A DNA stretch of 64,000 nt from Aggregatilineales bacterium (GTDB lineage: Bacteria > Chloroflexota > Anaerolineae > Aggregatilineales > Ch27), in contig JARKOQ010000037.1 of the NCBI GenBank assembly GCA_029976005.1, positions 1 to 64,000 of the forward strand, written 5' to 3'. Below are positions 45,799 to 53,623 of the stretch, piece after piece (positions within the stretch are counted from its first letter, which is position 1; each line of letters opens with the position of its first letter). The notes beneath the pieces are model-generated. The model worked only from the letters and a program-made list of their open reading frames with translations, did no database searches and was not told the origin of the DNA. The position numbers were made by a program, and so were the translations under genes.

Positions 45799-45867
45799 AT
45801 TCTAGACGCCCCGCAAACTGGGACATAGTGACACTCGGCCCTAAAATCGCCTGCACCTGTCTAGAAT
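45799..45867. promoter_or_regulatory. Divergent -10 boxes within a 9-bp inverted repeat
   Basis: ATTCTAGAC (45799-45807) and GTCTAGAAT (45859-45867) form an inverted repeat 51 bp apart. Each arm holds a TAGAAT -10-like hexamer facing outward, one toward hypA and one toward the GH2 gene. The -35 regions are poor. A shared regulator site is possible. Confidence 0.35.
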
Positions 45868-45962
45868 AGCGCGTACACCCGCAAGGGGCGAAGGCTTGGC
45901 GTTCCGGGCGGGGAGCCTGTACACTTGCCGCCTGGATGAGACGCGGTGGACGAGGGGGAACG

Positions 45963-48239
45963 ATGCTTACTTACGATCAGCCGGCGCGCGCGCTTCGCTT
46001 GAGCGGGGAATGGGAACTGACGGCCCTGCCGCTGGATTCCAGGGCGGAACCGGTCTTCGATGGGCAGCGGATTGCTGAATGCGCGCACCTGCAGCCGGTT
46101 CTGTATCCCGACCAACCGTACTGGGGCGACCACCTGCGGGCGATCAACGAGCAGGCCTGGTTTTACCGCCGGACCTTCACCCTGCCGGATGGAGCGTTGC
46201 GCCGCGCCCGGCTGCGCTTCGAGGGGGTCGATTACCACGCCCAGGTGTGGCTCAACGGGTTGCCTGTTGGCGAGCACGAAGGCGCCTTCGTGCCGTTCAC
46301 GCTGGACGTGACCCCGGCGATCCGGCCGGGCGAAAATACGCTGCTGGTGCGCGTCAGCGCGCCGTGGGACCGGCCCAATCCGCGCGGGAGCTATCCGATC
46401 GACCATGTGCTGCGCGGACTGGTCAAAGGGCTGTACGAACACGGCGAGGGAGTCATCCCGCCCAACGTCAACCCCCTGGGCATCTGGCGGCCGGTCTGGC
46501 TGCTGCTGGACGAGGGGGTGAGCCTCGATCGGGTCCAGATTCGGACGGCGCTGGATGGCACGCTGCGCCTGGCCTTCACGGCGACCAACGCCACCGGCGG
46601 GCCGTGGTCGGGGCGGTTGACGGCGGCGATCCGGGCCGAGAATCACGACGGCCCCGGCGTGACCCTGACGGAATTGCTGAGTATCCCTACCGGTGCGAGC
46701 ACGTTCGAGCGCGAAGTTCAGGTGCCGGAGCCGCGCCTGTGGTGGCCCTGGGATCACGGCGCGCCGAACCTGTACCGGTTGGAGGCGACTCTGGACGCGG
46801 GACAGGGCGATCCGCTCAGTCTCCTGCGCCAGGTGTTCGGCATCCGCACCGTCCGCCTGGAGCGATCGCCGCAACGCTTCACGTTCTATGTCAACGAGCG
46901 CCCGGTGTTCCTGCGCGGCTCGTCCTACATGCCGGGTGTCTACCTCTCCCAATGCGACCGGGCCTGGCTGGAGCGCGACCTGACTCTGGCCCGCGAGGCC
47001 AACCTCAACCTGCTGCGCGTGCACGTCCACATCTCGCCGCCGGAATTGTACGACCTGTGCGACCGGGCCGGGATGCTGATCTGGCAGGACTTCGAGCTGA
47101 ACTGGGTTCACGATCCATCGGCGGAGTTCGAGGCGCGTGCTCTGCGCTTGCAGCAGGATACGATCGACCTGCTGTTCAATCACCCCTCCATGCTCACCTG
47201 GACCTGCCACAACGAGCCAACGATGGTCTTTGCCCACCGGGACAACTACGAGCGGCGGCCCGATCCGGCCCTGTACGCGGCGGCGCTCGCCCAGGACGAC
47301 ACCCGGCCGATCTTCATCTGCTCCGGGCAGATGGAAGAGGACTGGCGGCGCGCGGGGGACATCCACACTTATTATGGGGCGATCTGGAGCGCCAACTACA
47401 CGGACGTCTACCACCACGCCATGCGAATGAACACCGAATTCGGCTTCGAAGCGCCCGGCGCGCGCTCGACGCTGGGCCGCTATCCCGACGTTTGGGAGCG
47501 ACTCAAGCACCTGGATGGGCAGATTGAAGCGCTGTGGGCTTACCAGGCCGCCCTGGTGCAGTTCCACGTCGAGCATTTGCGCCGCACCCGGCCGGATGGC
47601 AGCGCGGGTTACGTCCATTTCTGGCTGGCCGACCTGGTGCCGCAGGTGGGCTGCGGCGTGCTGGATTCCGAGCGACTGCCCAAGGGCGGCTATGCTGCCC
47701 TGAAGCAGGCGTCCGCGCCGCTGCATGTGGCGCTGGAGCATGATGGGCGGCGAGCGCGTGCTTTGTGGGTGTTCAACGACACCATGCAGGCCTATCCGGA
47801 AACCACGGTCGCCTGGCTGGTGACCGGCCCGGATGGCCGGGTGCTGGAACGCGGGGAGGTACCGTTCCGGGTCGAGCCGAACGGATCGCAACGGGTAGTG
47901 GGCGTGGCCTGGAAGGTCGGGCGCGATCAGGCGGCGCGGGTGGAGCTGGCCCTGCGCGATGGCACAGGCCAGGTCTTGGCCGCCAACAGCTACCACTATC
48001 CGTTCCGGCCGCTGCCACGTCCCAAAGGCTACCCCTGGAAATTCGATCCGTATCTGGGCTACAAGGTCTTCGACCGGCCGGACGCCCCCAGTCTGGTCGA
48101 CCAGAGCAGCAACGGGGTGGTTAAGCTGATTCCCCTGAAGGTGCGCGAGGCACTGGCGGAATGGGCCATGCGCCAGAAGCTGCCCCTCCGGGTGCTTTCC
48201 CTGGTGGCTCGCCTGACGAAGCCGTTCGTTCAGGCTTGA
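45963..48239 (+). CDS. Glycoside hydrolase family 2 enzyme (beta-mannosidase/glucuronidase-like)
   Basis: The 758-residue protein has the GH2 order: an N-terminal jelly-roll sugar-binding domain (about 10-165; LRFEGVDYHAQVWLNG), an immunoglobulin-like domain (about 170-290) and a TIM barrel. In the barrel, Glu418 of TCHNEP is the expected acid/base and Glu492 of MNTEFGFEA the nucleophile; GSSYMPGVYLSQCDR is the beta-mannosidase-like segment. Substrate is probably a plant or microbial beta-linked polysaccharide fragment. There is no signal peptide, so it would act in the cytoplasm on imported oligosaccharide. The ATG at 45963 has GAGGGGGAA before it. Confidence 0.9.
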   Translation: MLTYDQPARALRLSGEWELTALPLDSRAEPVFDGQRIAECAHLQPVLYPDQPYWGDHLRAINEQAWFYRRTFTLPDGALRRARLRFEGVDYHAQVWLNGLPVGEHEGAFVPFTLDVTPAIRPGENTLLVRVSAPWDRPNPRGSYPIDHVLRGLVKGLYEHGEGVIPPNVNPLGIWRPVWLLLDEGVSLDRVQIRTALDGTLRLAFTATNATGGPWSGRLTAAIRAENHDGPGVTLTELLSIPTGASTFEREVQVPEPRLWWPWDHGAPNLYRLEATLDAGQGDPLSLLRQVFGIRTVRLERSPQRFTFYVNERPVFLRGSSYMPGVYLSQCDRAWLERDLTLAREANLNLLRVHVHISPPELYDLCDRAGMLIWQDFELNWVHDPSAEFEARALRLQQDTIDLLFNHPSMLTWTCHNEPTMVFAHRDNYERRPDPALYAAALAQDDTRPIFICSGQMEEDWRRAGDIHTYYGAIWSANYTDVYHHAMRMNTEFGFEAPGARSTLGRYPDVWERLKHLDGQIEALWAYQAALVQFHVEHLRRTRPDGSAGYVHFWLADLVPQVGCGVLDSERLPKGGYAALKQASAPLHVALEHDGRRARALWVFNDTMQAYPETTVAWLVTGPDGRVLERGEVPFRVEPNGSQRVVGVAWKVGRDQAARVELALRDGTGQVLAANSYHYPFRPLPRPKGYPWKFDPYLGYKVFDRPDAPSLVDQSSNGVVKLIPLKVREALAEWAMRQKLPLRVLSLVARLTKPFVQA

Positions 48240-48275
48240 CCCATCCATACCTGACCAGGGTGGGGTGGAAATGAA

Positions 48276-48308
48276 GCGAGTCCGGCGAAGAACCGGACTC
48301 GCTTTTTT
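48276..48308 (+). terminator. Rho-independent terminator after the GH2 gene
   Basis: GCGAGTCCGG (48276-48285) and CCGGACTCGC (48293-48302) form a perfect 10-bp stem with a 7-nt loop, followed directly by six T residues. Confidence 0.92.
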
Positions 48309-48344
48309 GTTCTGGAATGAAAAGTGCGATGTTGATTAAAACGA

Positions 48345-49598
48345 CTAGCGATTAGCGCTCACGATGCTGTCTGAAACGGAGGTCGGCTCGGCCACGTGAT
48401 TGGGCTGGGCCACCATGTAAGTTCCGTACAGACGCCATTCGTCCATGCGGCAGGAGTGAACCAGGTCGCCGTTCCAGACCGTCATGTCCGGGCAGGAGTC
48501 GCACATATCCTGGCGACCATCGACGAGGATGTCCGGGGCCTGGATGATGCCGATGCTTTGGGTATAGACGGGCTTGAAGAAGCGCATCGGGTCGCGCCGG
48601 ATGGCTTTCCAGTAATTGGCGTGGGTCTTGCGCACGCCGTCATCGAACAGACCCAGCAGGAAGGCCAGCTTGGGGAACTTGCTCAGGCTGGTGTAGGCCA
48701 TGTAAGTCCCAAAGCGCAGGTGATGCCCGGCCTGGACGATCTCCATGGCTTTCTTGCCCAGGGAGCCGTACATCTCGTCCTTGCCGCCGATCTGGGCGTT
48801 GAGCAGCCACTTGACAGAGGCGACGCGCTGCGACCCGCCGAGATAGGCCGACGTCTGATAGTTCGGTTGGGCTTCTCTGACCTTCTCGTAGATGTCGGCC
48901 GAGGTCAGGTCGATCTCGTGGTCATCTTCCGAGGTATAGCTGACTTCGACGTTTTCTATCTGCTGGCCGTTGGCGTAATACTTGTAGGTACCGTCCTGCG
49001 GCGCGGCGCGGAAGGCGATAAAAACCAGGCCGTTGATCAGATCGATGTGTTTGTTGGCCCAGCGCACGATCTCCGGCACGCTGTCGATGGTGCCGGGATA
49101 GACGGTCGCGCCCACGCTGCAATGCAGCCCGCCGGCTTCCTTGATGCGGCGCGCGTATTCCAGGCGCAGGTCGAGCAGGTCGTGCTCGGTCTTGCCCTGC
49201 CAGTGCGGCCGTTCCTGCTCGCTGTCCACGTGCAGAGTGAAGCCAAACGCGCCGGCCTTCTTCAGTTCCTTGATGATGGAAGGTTCCTGGCTGATCTTGA
49301 AGCCGTTGGTCAGAATCAGCGGCTTCATGCCCTTGGCTTTGATGTAGCTCAGGATTTCCATAATCTGCGGGTGAACCAGCGGCTCACCCCCGGCGATGGA
49401 GATATTGTCGCAGTTACGCCACTCCTTGAAAAAATCGATCTCTTCTTTGATCTGCTCAAGAGTCTTGTGGCCGGTCAAATTACGGCGATAGCAGCCGCGG
49501 CAGTGGATGTTACAAATATCGGTAATTTCCAACCAGCCGATCGGATTGTCGTTGAGCGACCACGGCATCCGATACATTTCGCGTTTGGGAGGTCTCAC
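48345..49598 (-). CDS. Radical SAM protein with C-terminal cysteine motif
   Basis: The 417-residue enzyme has the [4Fe-4S] site CNIHCRGC (Cys29, Cys33, Cys36; a CxxxCxxC motif), the SAM-binding AGGEPLVHPQI, and a barrel of radical SAM type. A C-terminal cysteine-rich end (MCDSCPDM then LVHSCRMDEW) resembles a SPASM or related auxiliary-cluster region. The reaction is not known: peptide, lipid or cofactor modification is possible. I start at the GTG at 49596-49598, with AGGAGAG seven bases upstream, rather than at the more distant upstream start. It is divergent from a GNAT-like gene, with an AT-rich spacer between them. Confidence 0.88.
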   Translation of the reverse strand: MRPPKREMYRMPWSLNDNPIGWLEITDICNIHCRGCYRRNLTGHKTLEQIKEEIDFFKEWRNCDNISIAGGEPLVHPQIMEILSYIKAKGMKPLILTNGFKISQEPSIIKELKKAGAFGFTLHVDSEQERPHWQGKTEHDLLDLRLEYARRIKEAGGLHCSVGATVYPGTIDSVPEIVRWANKHIDLINGLVFIAFRAAPQDGTYKYYANGQQIENVEVSYTSEDDHEIDLTSADIYEKVREAQPNYQTSAYLGGSQRVASVKWLLNAQIGGKDEMYGSLGKKAMEIVQAGHHLRFGTYMAYTSLSKFPKLAFLLGLFDDGVRKTHANYWKAIRRDPMRFFKPVYTQSIGIIQAPDILVDGRQDMCDSCPDMTVWNGDLVHSCRMDEWRLYGTYMVAQPNHVAEPTSVSDSIVSANR

Positions 49599-49645
49599 AG
49601 TCTGCTCTCCTATACTCAGAACGTCCAACGCGTACAAAAGCGGCT

Positions 49646-49674
49646 ATCTTCCTGCAAAAGACGCGAAATGTCAA
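49646..49674 (-). promoter_or_regulatory. Promoter for the radical SAM gene
   Basis: On the minus strand a perfect TTGACA (49674-49669) is followed after 17 bp by GAAGAT (49651-49646), a weak -10 that keeps the A at position 2 and the AT at positions 5 and 6. Confidence 0.5.
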
Positions 49675-49736
49675 ATGCCCGCTAACTCATGAGTAATATA
49701 ATCATTTTTATGTTAATTATCTGATTTATGTCGAGA

Positions 49737-49766
49737 TTACTGCTTCTCGCCAGATACTGGTATCAT
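49737..49766 (+). promoter_or_regulatory. Promoter for the GNAT-like gene
   Basis: TTACTG (49737-49742) and TATCAT (49761-49766), 18 bp apart with a TGG before the -10, lie about 30 bp from the ATG at 49797. The adjoining DNA (49678-49730) is markedly AT-rich against the rest of the window. Confidence 0.45.
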
Positions 49767-49796
49767 TGAACCGTGCGTGTTTGGGGAGAGAAAATC

Positions 49797-50966
49797 ATGA
49801 CCACCAATGTGTCTGTTCGCCGTGTGGCTTCCCGCGAGGACGAAAAAGCCTTCCTGCGGTTGCCCTGGAAGATTTACGCCAACGATCCAAACTGGGTTCC
49901 GCCGCTGGTCTCGCAGCGCAAGGAAAAGATGGACCGGGAGCACAACCCGATGCTGGCCCACATGGAGATCGAGTTCTTCATGGCCTGGCGCGGTTCCGAG
50001 CCGGTCGGCGAGATCGCGGCCTTCATCAACCACAGCCACAACAAATTCCACAACGAGCATATCGGTTGGTTTGGGATGTTCGAAGTGATGGACGATCGGG
50101 AGGCGGCGCTGGCGCTGCTCCAGACCGCCGAGGAATGGGTCAAGGCCAAGGGTTACGACGCCATTCGCGGCCCGGCGAGCTACAACGATCTCGATGAATT
50201 CGGCCTTCAGGTGGATTACTTCGACCAGCCGCACGTGCTGCTGATGCCCTACAACCCGCCTTACTACAAGACCTACATCGAGGAAGCCGGCTTCGAGGGC
50301 GTGATGGACATGCTGTCCTACAAGATCGCCGCCAGCTCCATGGTGGGGGAGAACGTCCCGGAGAAAATACGGCGAGTGTTGGAGAAACAGCGCAAGCGCC
50401 GCAATATCACGATCCGTAAGATCGACATGAAGCGCTTCAATGCCGAAGTCGATGTGATGATGGACCTCTACGTCAGCGCCTGGTCAGATAACTGGGGCTT
50501 TGTCCCGCCCGCCAGGGAAGAGATGTACTATGTGATCAACCAGCTCAAGCAGTTCGTCGAGCCTGATTTCATCCTGATCGCCGAGATCGAGGGCAAGCCG
50601 GTGGGCTTCATCGTGCTCTTCCCCGATCTGAACCAGGCCCTGAGCTATGCCCGGCCCAACCCGAATGTGCCGGAGATCATCACCCTGCTGCAAGTGCTGT
50701 GGCACTGGAAGGTGCGGCCCAAGATGAACCGGGTGCGCGTGCCCTTCCTGGGGGTGGTCCCGGAGTGGCGCGGGATGGGGATCGACGCCATGCTCTATAC
50801 GGATGTCGTGGACTCGGTGGTGAAGCGTGGCTACTCCGAAGGCGACTTCGGCTGGATTCTGGACAATAACCAGGCCATGAATCAGGTGGCCGATCTGGTT
50901 CGGGGCGAGGTCTACAAGCGCTACCGGATGTACAACAAAGTCCTGAAGCCCGTCCCGGCGGAATAG
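49797..50966 (+). CDS. GNAT-superfamily-like protein of unknown substrate
   Basis: The 389-residue protein starts VSVRRVASREDEKAFLRLPW and has two acetyltransferase-like halves, the second with VPFLGVVPEWRGMGIDAMLY (an acetyl-CoA-binding RxxGxG/A-like loop: WRGMGID) and GDFGWILDNNQAMNQVADLV, in which the DNN segment resembles the NxxM region of GNAT folds. Related proteins are common in Chloroflexota and Bacteroidota and their substrates are unknown. GGGGAGAG stands in front of the ATG at 49797. It is divergent from the radical SAM gene, so the two could share regulation, which is inference. Confidence 0.75.
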   Translation: MTTNVSVRRVASREDEKAFLRLPWKIYANDPNWVPPLVSQRKEKMDREHNPMLAHMEIEFFMAWRGSEPVGEIAAFINHSHNKFHNEHIGWFGMFEVMDDREAALALLQTAEEWVKAKGYDAIRGPASYNDLDEFGLQVDYFDQPHVLLMPYNPPYYKTYIEEAGFEGVMDMLSYKIAASSMVGENVPEKIRRVLEKQRKRRNITIRKIDMKRFNAEVDVMMDLYVSAWSDNWGFVPPAREEMYYVINQLKQFVEPDFILIAEIEGKPVGFIVLFPDLNQALSYARPNPNVPEIITLLQVLWHWKVRPKMNRVRVPFLGVVPEWRGMGIDAMLYTDVVDSVVKRGYSEGDFGWILDNNQAMNQVADLVRGEVYKRYRMYNKVLKPVPAE

Positions 50967-51058
50967 GGCGGCGCCGCCGCAGGCTCCGCGCCCTGCGGGG
51001 ATCGGGCGCGTGGGTGTATAATGGAAGTAGTTCGGGTGTGGTGTGAAGTTAGGGTGCG

Positions 51059-51697
51059 ATGAGCGACTTTTTTGCTTCCAGTGGAACCCAGGAAACGGCG
51101 TACTGGTCAGCCCAGCCGGCGGTTCACGTCAGCCAGTCGGACGTGAACCTGGAACTGCTCCAGCGGGAGCTGGTGCTGTCCGGCCACCAGTATACGATCC
51201 AAAATTCCGCGCCGGCGGTGCTCCAGCGTTTCTTCACCGGCGAGATCGATCTCGATACCGAGCTGAGCAAGCGCTTCAACGGCGCGCCGCTGCTCTCCCG
51301 GGTCAGCCTGCGGCCTAAGACCGCGGCCCAATCGCCGCGCGGCACGGCGATCCTGGCGAGCCAGGACGACAGCGCCACGCTGACGGTGGACATCAACCGG
51401 ATCACCGGTGTGCTGGAACTGACTTTCACGCTGGGGGCGATGCTCGCCTTGCGTTTCACGCTCAACAACCTGCCGGCGGTCGATCGACGCCGCTGGCTGG
51501 ACCTGATGCGGCGCGAGCAGGGCGTGGCCTTCCTGTGGAGCCGGGCGCGCTGGGAGCGGGATTACATGATCTTCGTCGTGCGCCGCTACAACATCCGGGC
51601 CTATGCGTTTTCCCCGAATGGCTTCGAGGCGGCGGTCCGCCTCACGCCGGACGTGCTCGGCGAGTATCTCGACTGGCTGGAAGGCTACTGGTTCTAG
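51059..51697 (+). CDS. Hypothetical protein, no recognised family
   Basis: This 212-residue frame codes for a soluble protein without signal peptide or membrane segments. N-terminal half: NLELLQRELVLSGHQYTIQN and a DTELSKRFNGAPLLSRVSLR region. C-terminal half: TLGAMLALRFTLNNLPAVDR and a Trp/Arg-rich WLDLMRREQGVAFLWSRARW, ending EYLDWLEGYWF. AGGG precedes the ATG. It ends just before a strong terminator, so it is probably a single-gene transcript. I cannot assign a function. Confidence 0.65.
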   Translation: MSDFFASSGTQETAYWSAQPAVHVSQSDVNLELLQRELVLSGHQYTIQNSAPAVLQRFFTGEIDLDTELSKRFNGAPLLSRVSLRPKTAAQSPRGTAILASQDDSATLTVDINRITGVLELTFTLGAMLALRFTLNNLPAVDRRRWLDLMRREQGVAFLWSRARWERDYMIFVVRRYNIRAYAFSPNGFEAAVRLTPDVLGEYLDWLEGYWF

Positions 51698-51715
51698 CTG
51701 TCTCTTCTGGCAAAG

Positions 51716-51747
51716 AAGCCCCACGCGCCGCCGGATGCGTGGGGCTT
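51716..51747 (+). terminator. Rho-independent terminator
   Basis: AAGCCCCACGC (51716-51726) pairs perfectly over 11 bp with GCGTGGGGCTT (51737-51747) around a 10-nt loop, followed by TGATTTT. It lies 18 bp after the stop of the hypothetical gene. Confidence 0.85.
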
Positions 51748-51798
51748 TGATTTTGCGGCAGGTGATGGCCGCGTCCGGCGGAACCAGGACAATCCCCG

Positions 51799-52509
51799 AT
51801 GACACAGGTTCGCGTTCCCCCCAGACCCCGGACGATCTTCACTCTGGCTGGCGTTCCCGTCCAGGTCGACCCGACCGCCCCGGTTGGCGCGATCGGCGTA
51901 TGGGGGATGTGCTGGCTGCTGGTTGGGCGGCGCTATCCGGGGCGCTCGGTCGCCCTGCGGGCGCTCCTGACCTGCCTGTGGACGGGACTTTTCTTCAGTG
52001 TGTTCTTTCTGCACAGCCTGGGCCACATTGTCAGCGCGCGGGCGGCCGGCGCGCCAATGGGTGCCCTGGTGATCACCGCCACCCACTGGCTTACCTGGTA
52101 TCCCAACAGCGGTGTACCCCCGCAGGCCCACCTGGGCCGGGCGGCGGGCGGCCCGCTGGCGAACCTGGCCGGACTCCTGATCGGGCATGGGCTGCGCCGG
52201 GTCCTGCCTTCCGGGCCGCTGGGCCGCGACCTGGCCGAAGCGTTTTTGGCCTTCGACGCGGCCATTGGCGCGGCGGCGCTGCTGCCGACTCCTTCATTCG
52301 ATGGTGGAGCGCTGCTCAAGTGGTCGGTCTATGCGGCCACGAGCAGTTTTCCGCGCGCCGGGCGGGCGGTTCAGGCGGCCGGACTGGGCGTGTCCGGGTT
52401 TTTGAGCGTGCTGGGGTTGGGAGCTTTGTCGTCCGGGCGGCGCTGGACGGGACTCGTCCTCGCCGTCTCCGGCCTGATCGCGGCCCTGGAATCGACGCGC
52501 CGGGAGTAG
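51799..52509 (+). CDS. Site-2-protease (M50)-like membrane protein with altered active site
   Basis: The 236-residue protein has four to six hydrophobic segments and the layout of M50 intramembrane metalloproteases: the first motif is FLHSLGHIVSARAAG (72-76 HSLGH), followed by GRAAGGPLANLAGLL and the second motif LLPTPSFDGGALLKW (Asp168). The zinc ligands His72, His76 and Asp168 are kept, but the catalytic Glu of HExGH is Ser73, so proteolysis is probably lost. It may act as a pseudo-protease that binds membrane partners. It is followed after 5 bp by an acetyltransferase gene, probably co-translated. Confidence 0.8.
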   Translation: MTQVRVPPRPRTIFTLAGVPVQVDPTAPVGAIGVWGMCWLLVGRRYPGRSVALRALLTCLWTGLFFSVFFLHSLGHIVSARAAGAPMGALVITATHWLTWYPNSGVPPQAHLGRAAGGPLANLAGLLIGHGLRRVLPSGPLGRDLAEAFLAFDAAIGAAALLPTPSFDGGALLKWSVYAATSSFPRAGRAVQAAGLGVSGFLSVLGLGALSSGRRWTGLVLAVSGLIAALESTRRE

Positions 52510-52514
52510 GCCCC

Positions 52515-53492
52515 ATGTTCCGATTGACCTCCCTTTCTGAAAACGGCCTGTCGCTCGACGCGCTTTCGCGCGGGCTGGTGCATCACATGCAGGCCAGCGG
52601 CATGAGCCTGCCGGAGGACAACGATCTTCTCGACTACGTACGCGAATCGGCCCGGATGGGGCGCATGGATGGGGCGCTGATCGTCCGGCGCGTGGGCCTG
52701 CGCGAGCGGGCCTGCGGCGTGGCCGCCTGGCGGGTCGAACACGGAGCGGGGGTGATCTCGCTGCTGTATCTCCTGCCAGACATGCTCCCCGGCCAGGCGC
52801 CGGACGCGGCTCGTGCATTGCTCGAACGGGCCAGGCGGAGCCTGACGGCTCAGGACGCGCCGTTGGGAATTTACGCCGAACTGCCGGAAGTGGCCGGTCC
52901 GGTGCGCGAGGCGCTGCGTGCGTGCGGGTTCGTGGGGGTCGAGCGGCTGATCATGCGGGCCGATCTGTCCGGGCGAGCCTGGACTGCCTCCCCACCGGCA
53001 GGTTACACGCTCCGATCGTGGGAGCCGGCCGATCTGACTCCGGCGGCGCATGTGATCTACCGCGCCAATGTGGGCGCGCTGGACGCCCAGATCATCCCGG
53101 AGTTGCGCTCCGAGGAGGCTGTGCGCCAGATCGTCTGGCAGACCACGGTTGGGCGTTATGGCGCCTTCGATGTGCGGGCCAGCGGAGTCGTGCTGGACGC
53201 GGGCGGCGCACTGGTGGGCGTGACCCTGGCGACCCGGCGGCGGAGCGGGCAGGGCTTCACGGCCGAGATCTGCGTTCTGCCGGAGCACCGGCGGCGCGGC
53301 CTGGCGCGCGCCCTGATCGTACACAGCCATGCCAGCTTCCAGGCGGACGGTATCCTGACCGGCATGTTGGGCGTGACGGACGGCAATCCGGCCCGCTGCC
53401 TGTACGAATCACTGGGATACAACCGGATCGGCTCGGTCTGGACCTACGTCTGGCCCCGGCCGGAGGGATGGCCGATCGGCGAGAATGATTGA
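52515..53492 (+). CDS. GNAT-family N-acetyltransferase
   Basis: The 325-residue protein has a C-terminal GNAT domain (about 165-315): YTLRSWEPADLTPAAHVIYR, a VGVTLATRRRSGQGFTAEIC strand, the acetyl-CoA loop EHRRRGLARAL, and GVTDGNPARCLYESLGYNRI, which closes the fold. The N-terminal half (about 1-150) looks like a second, degenerate GNAT-like domain. The amine substrate is unknown. GGGAGTAGG lies in front of the ATG at 52515, and I reject the very long upstream extension of this frame, which reads through two other genes. It is in one operon with the M50-like gene. Confidence 0.85.
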   Translation: MFRLTSLSENGLSLDALSRGLVHHMQASGMSLPEDNDLLDYVRESARMGRMDGALIVRRVGLRERACGVAAWRVEHGAGVISLLYLLPDMLPGQAPDAARALLERARRSLTAQDAPLGIYAELPEVAGPVREALRACGFVGVERLIMRADLSGRAWTASPPAGYTLRSWEPADLTPAAHVIYRANVGALDAQIIPELRSEEAVRQIVWQTTVGRYGAFDVRASGVVLDAGGALVGVTLATRRRSGQGFTAEICVLPEHRRRGLARALIVHSHASFQADGILTGMLGVTDGNPARCLYESLGYNRIGSVWTYVWPRPEGWPIGEND

Positions 53493-53518
53493 CTGATGGG
53501 CCTGCTGGTTGTTACAAT
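53489..53518 (+). promoter_or_regulatory. Promoter for the serine-palmitoyltransferase-like gene
   Basis: TTGACT (53489-53494) and TACAAT (53513-53518) are 18 bp apart, a good sigma-70-type match. It overlaps the stop of the upstream acetyltransferase and leaves a leader of about 100 nt before the ATG at 53624. Confidence 0.6.
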
Positions 53519-53623
53519 GGCGGCGACTTTCCTTTAACTAACTCCGGCTTTGCCGGTGACGCTCTGAGCACCGATCACTCGACCGTCACCCCAACGGCTG
53601 AGGGAACCATAGGGGGATTATCC

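Noticed and set aside
51603..53492. 629-codon start for the acetyltransferase at 52515-53492
   Set aside because: The first 300 codons overlap two other convincing genes in other frames; an ATG with a ribosome-binding site at 52515 fits better.
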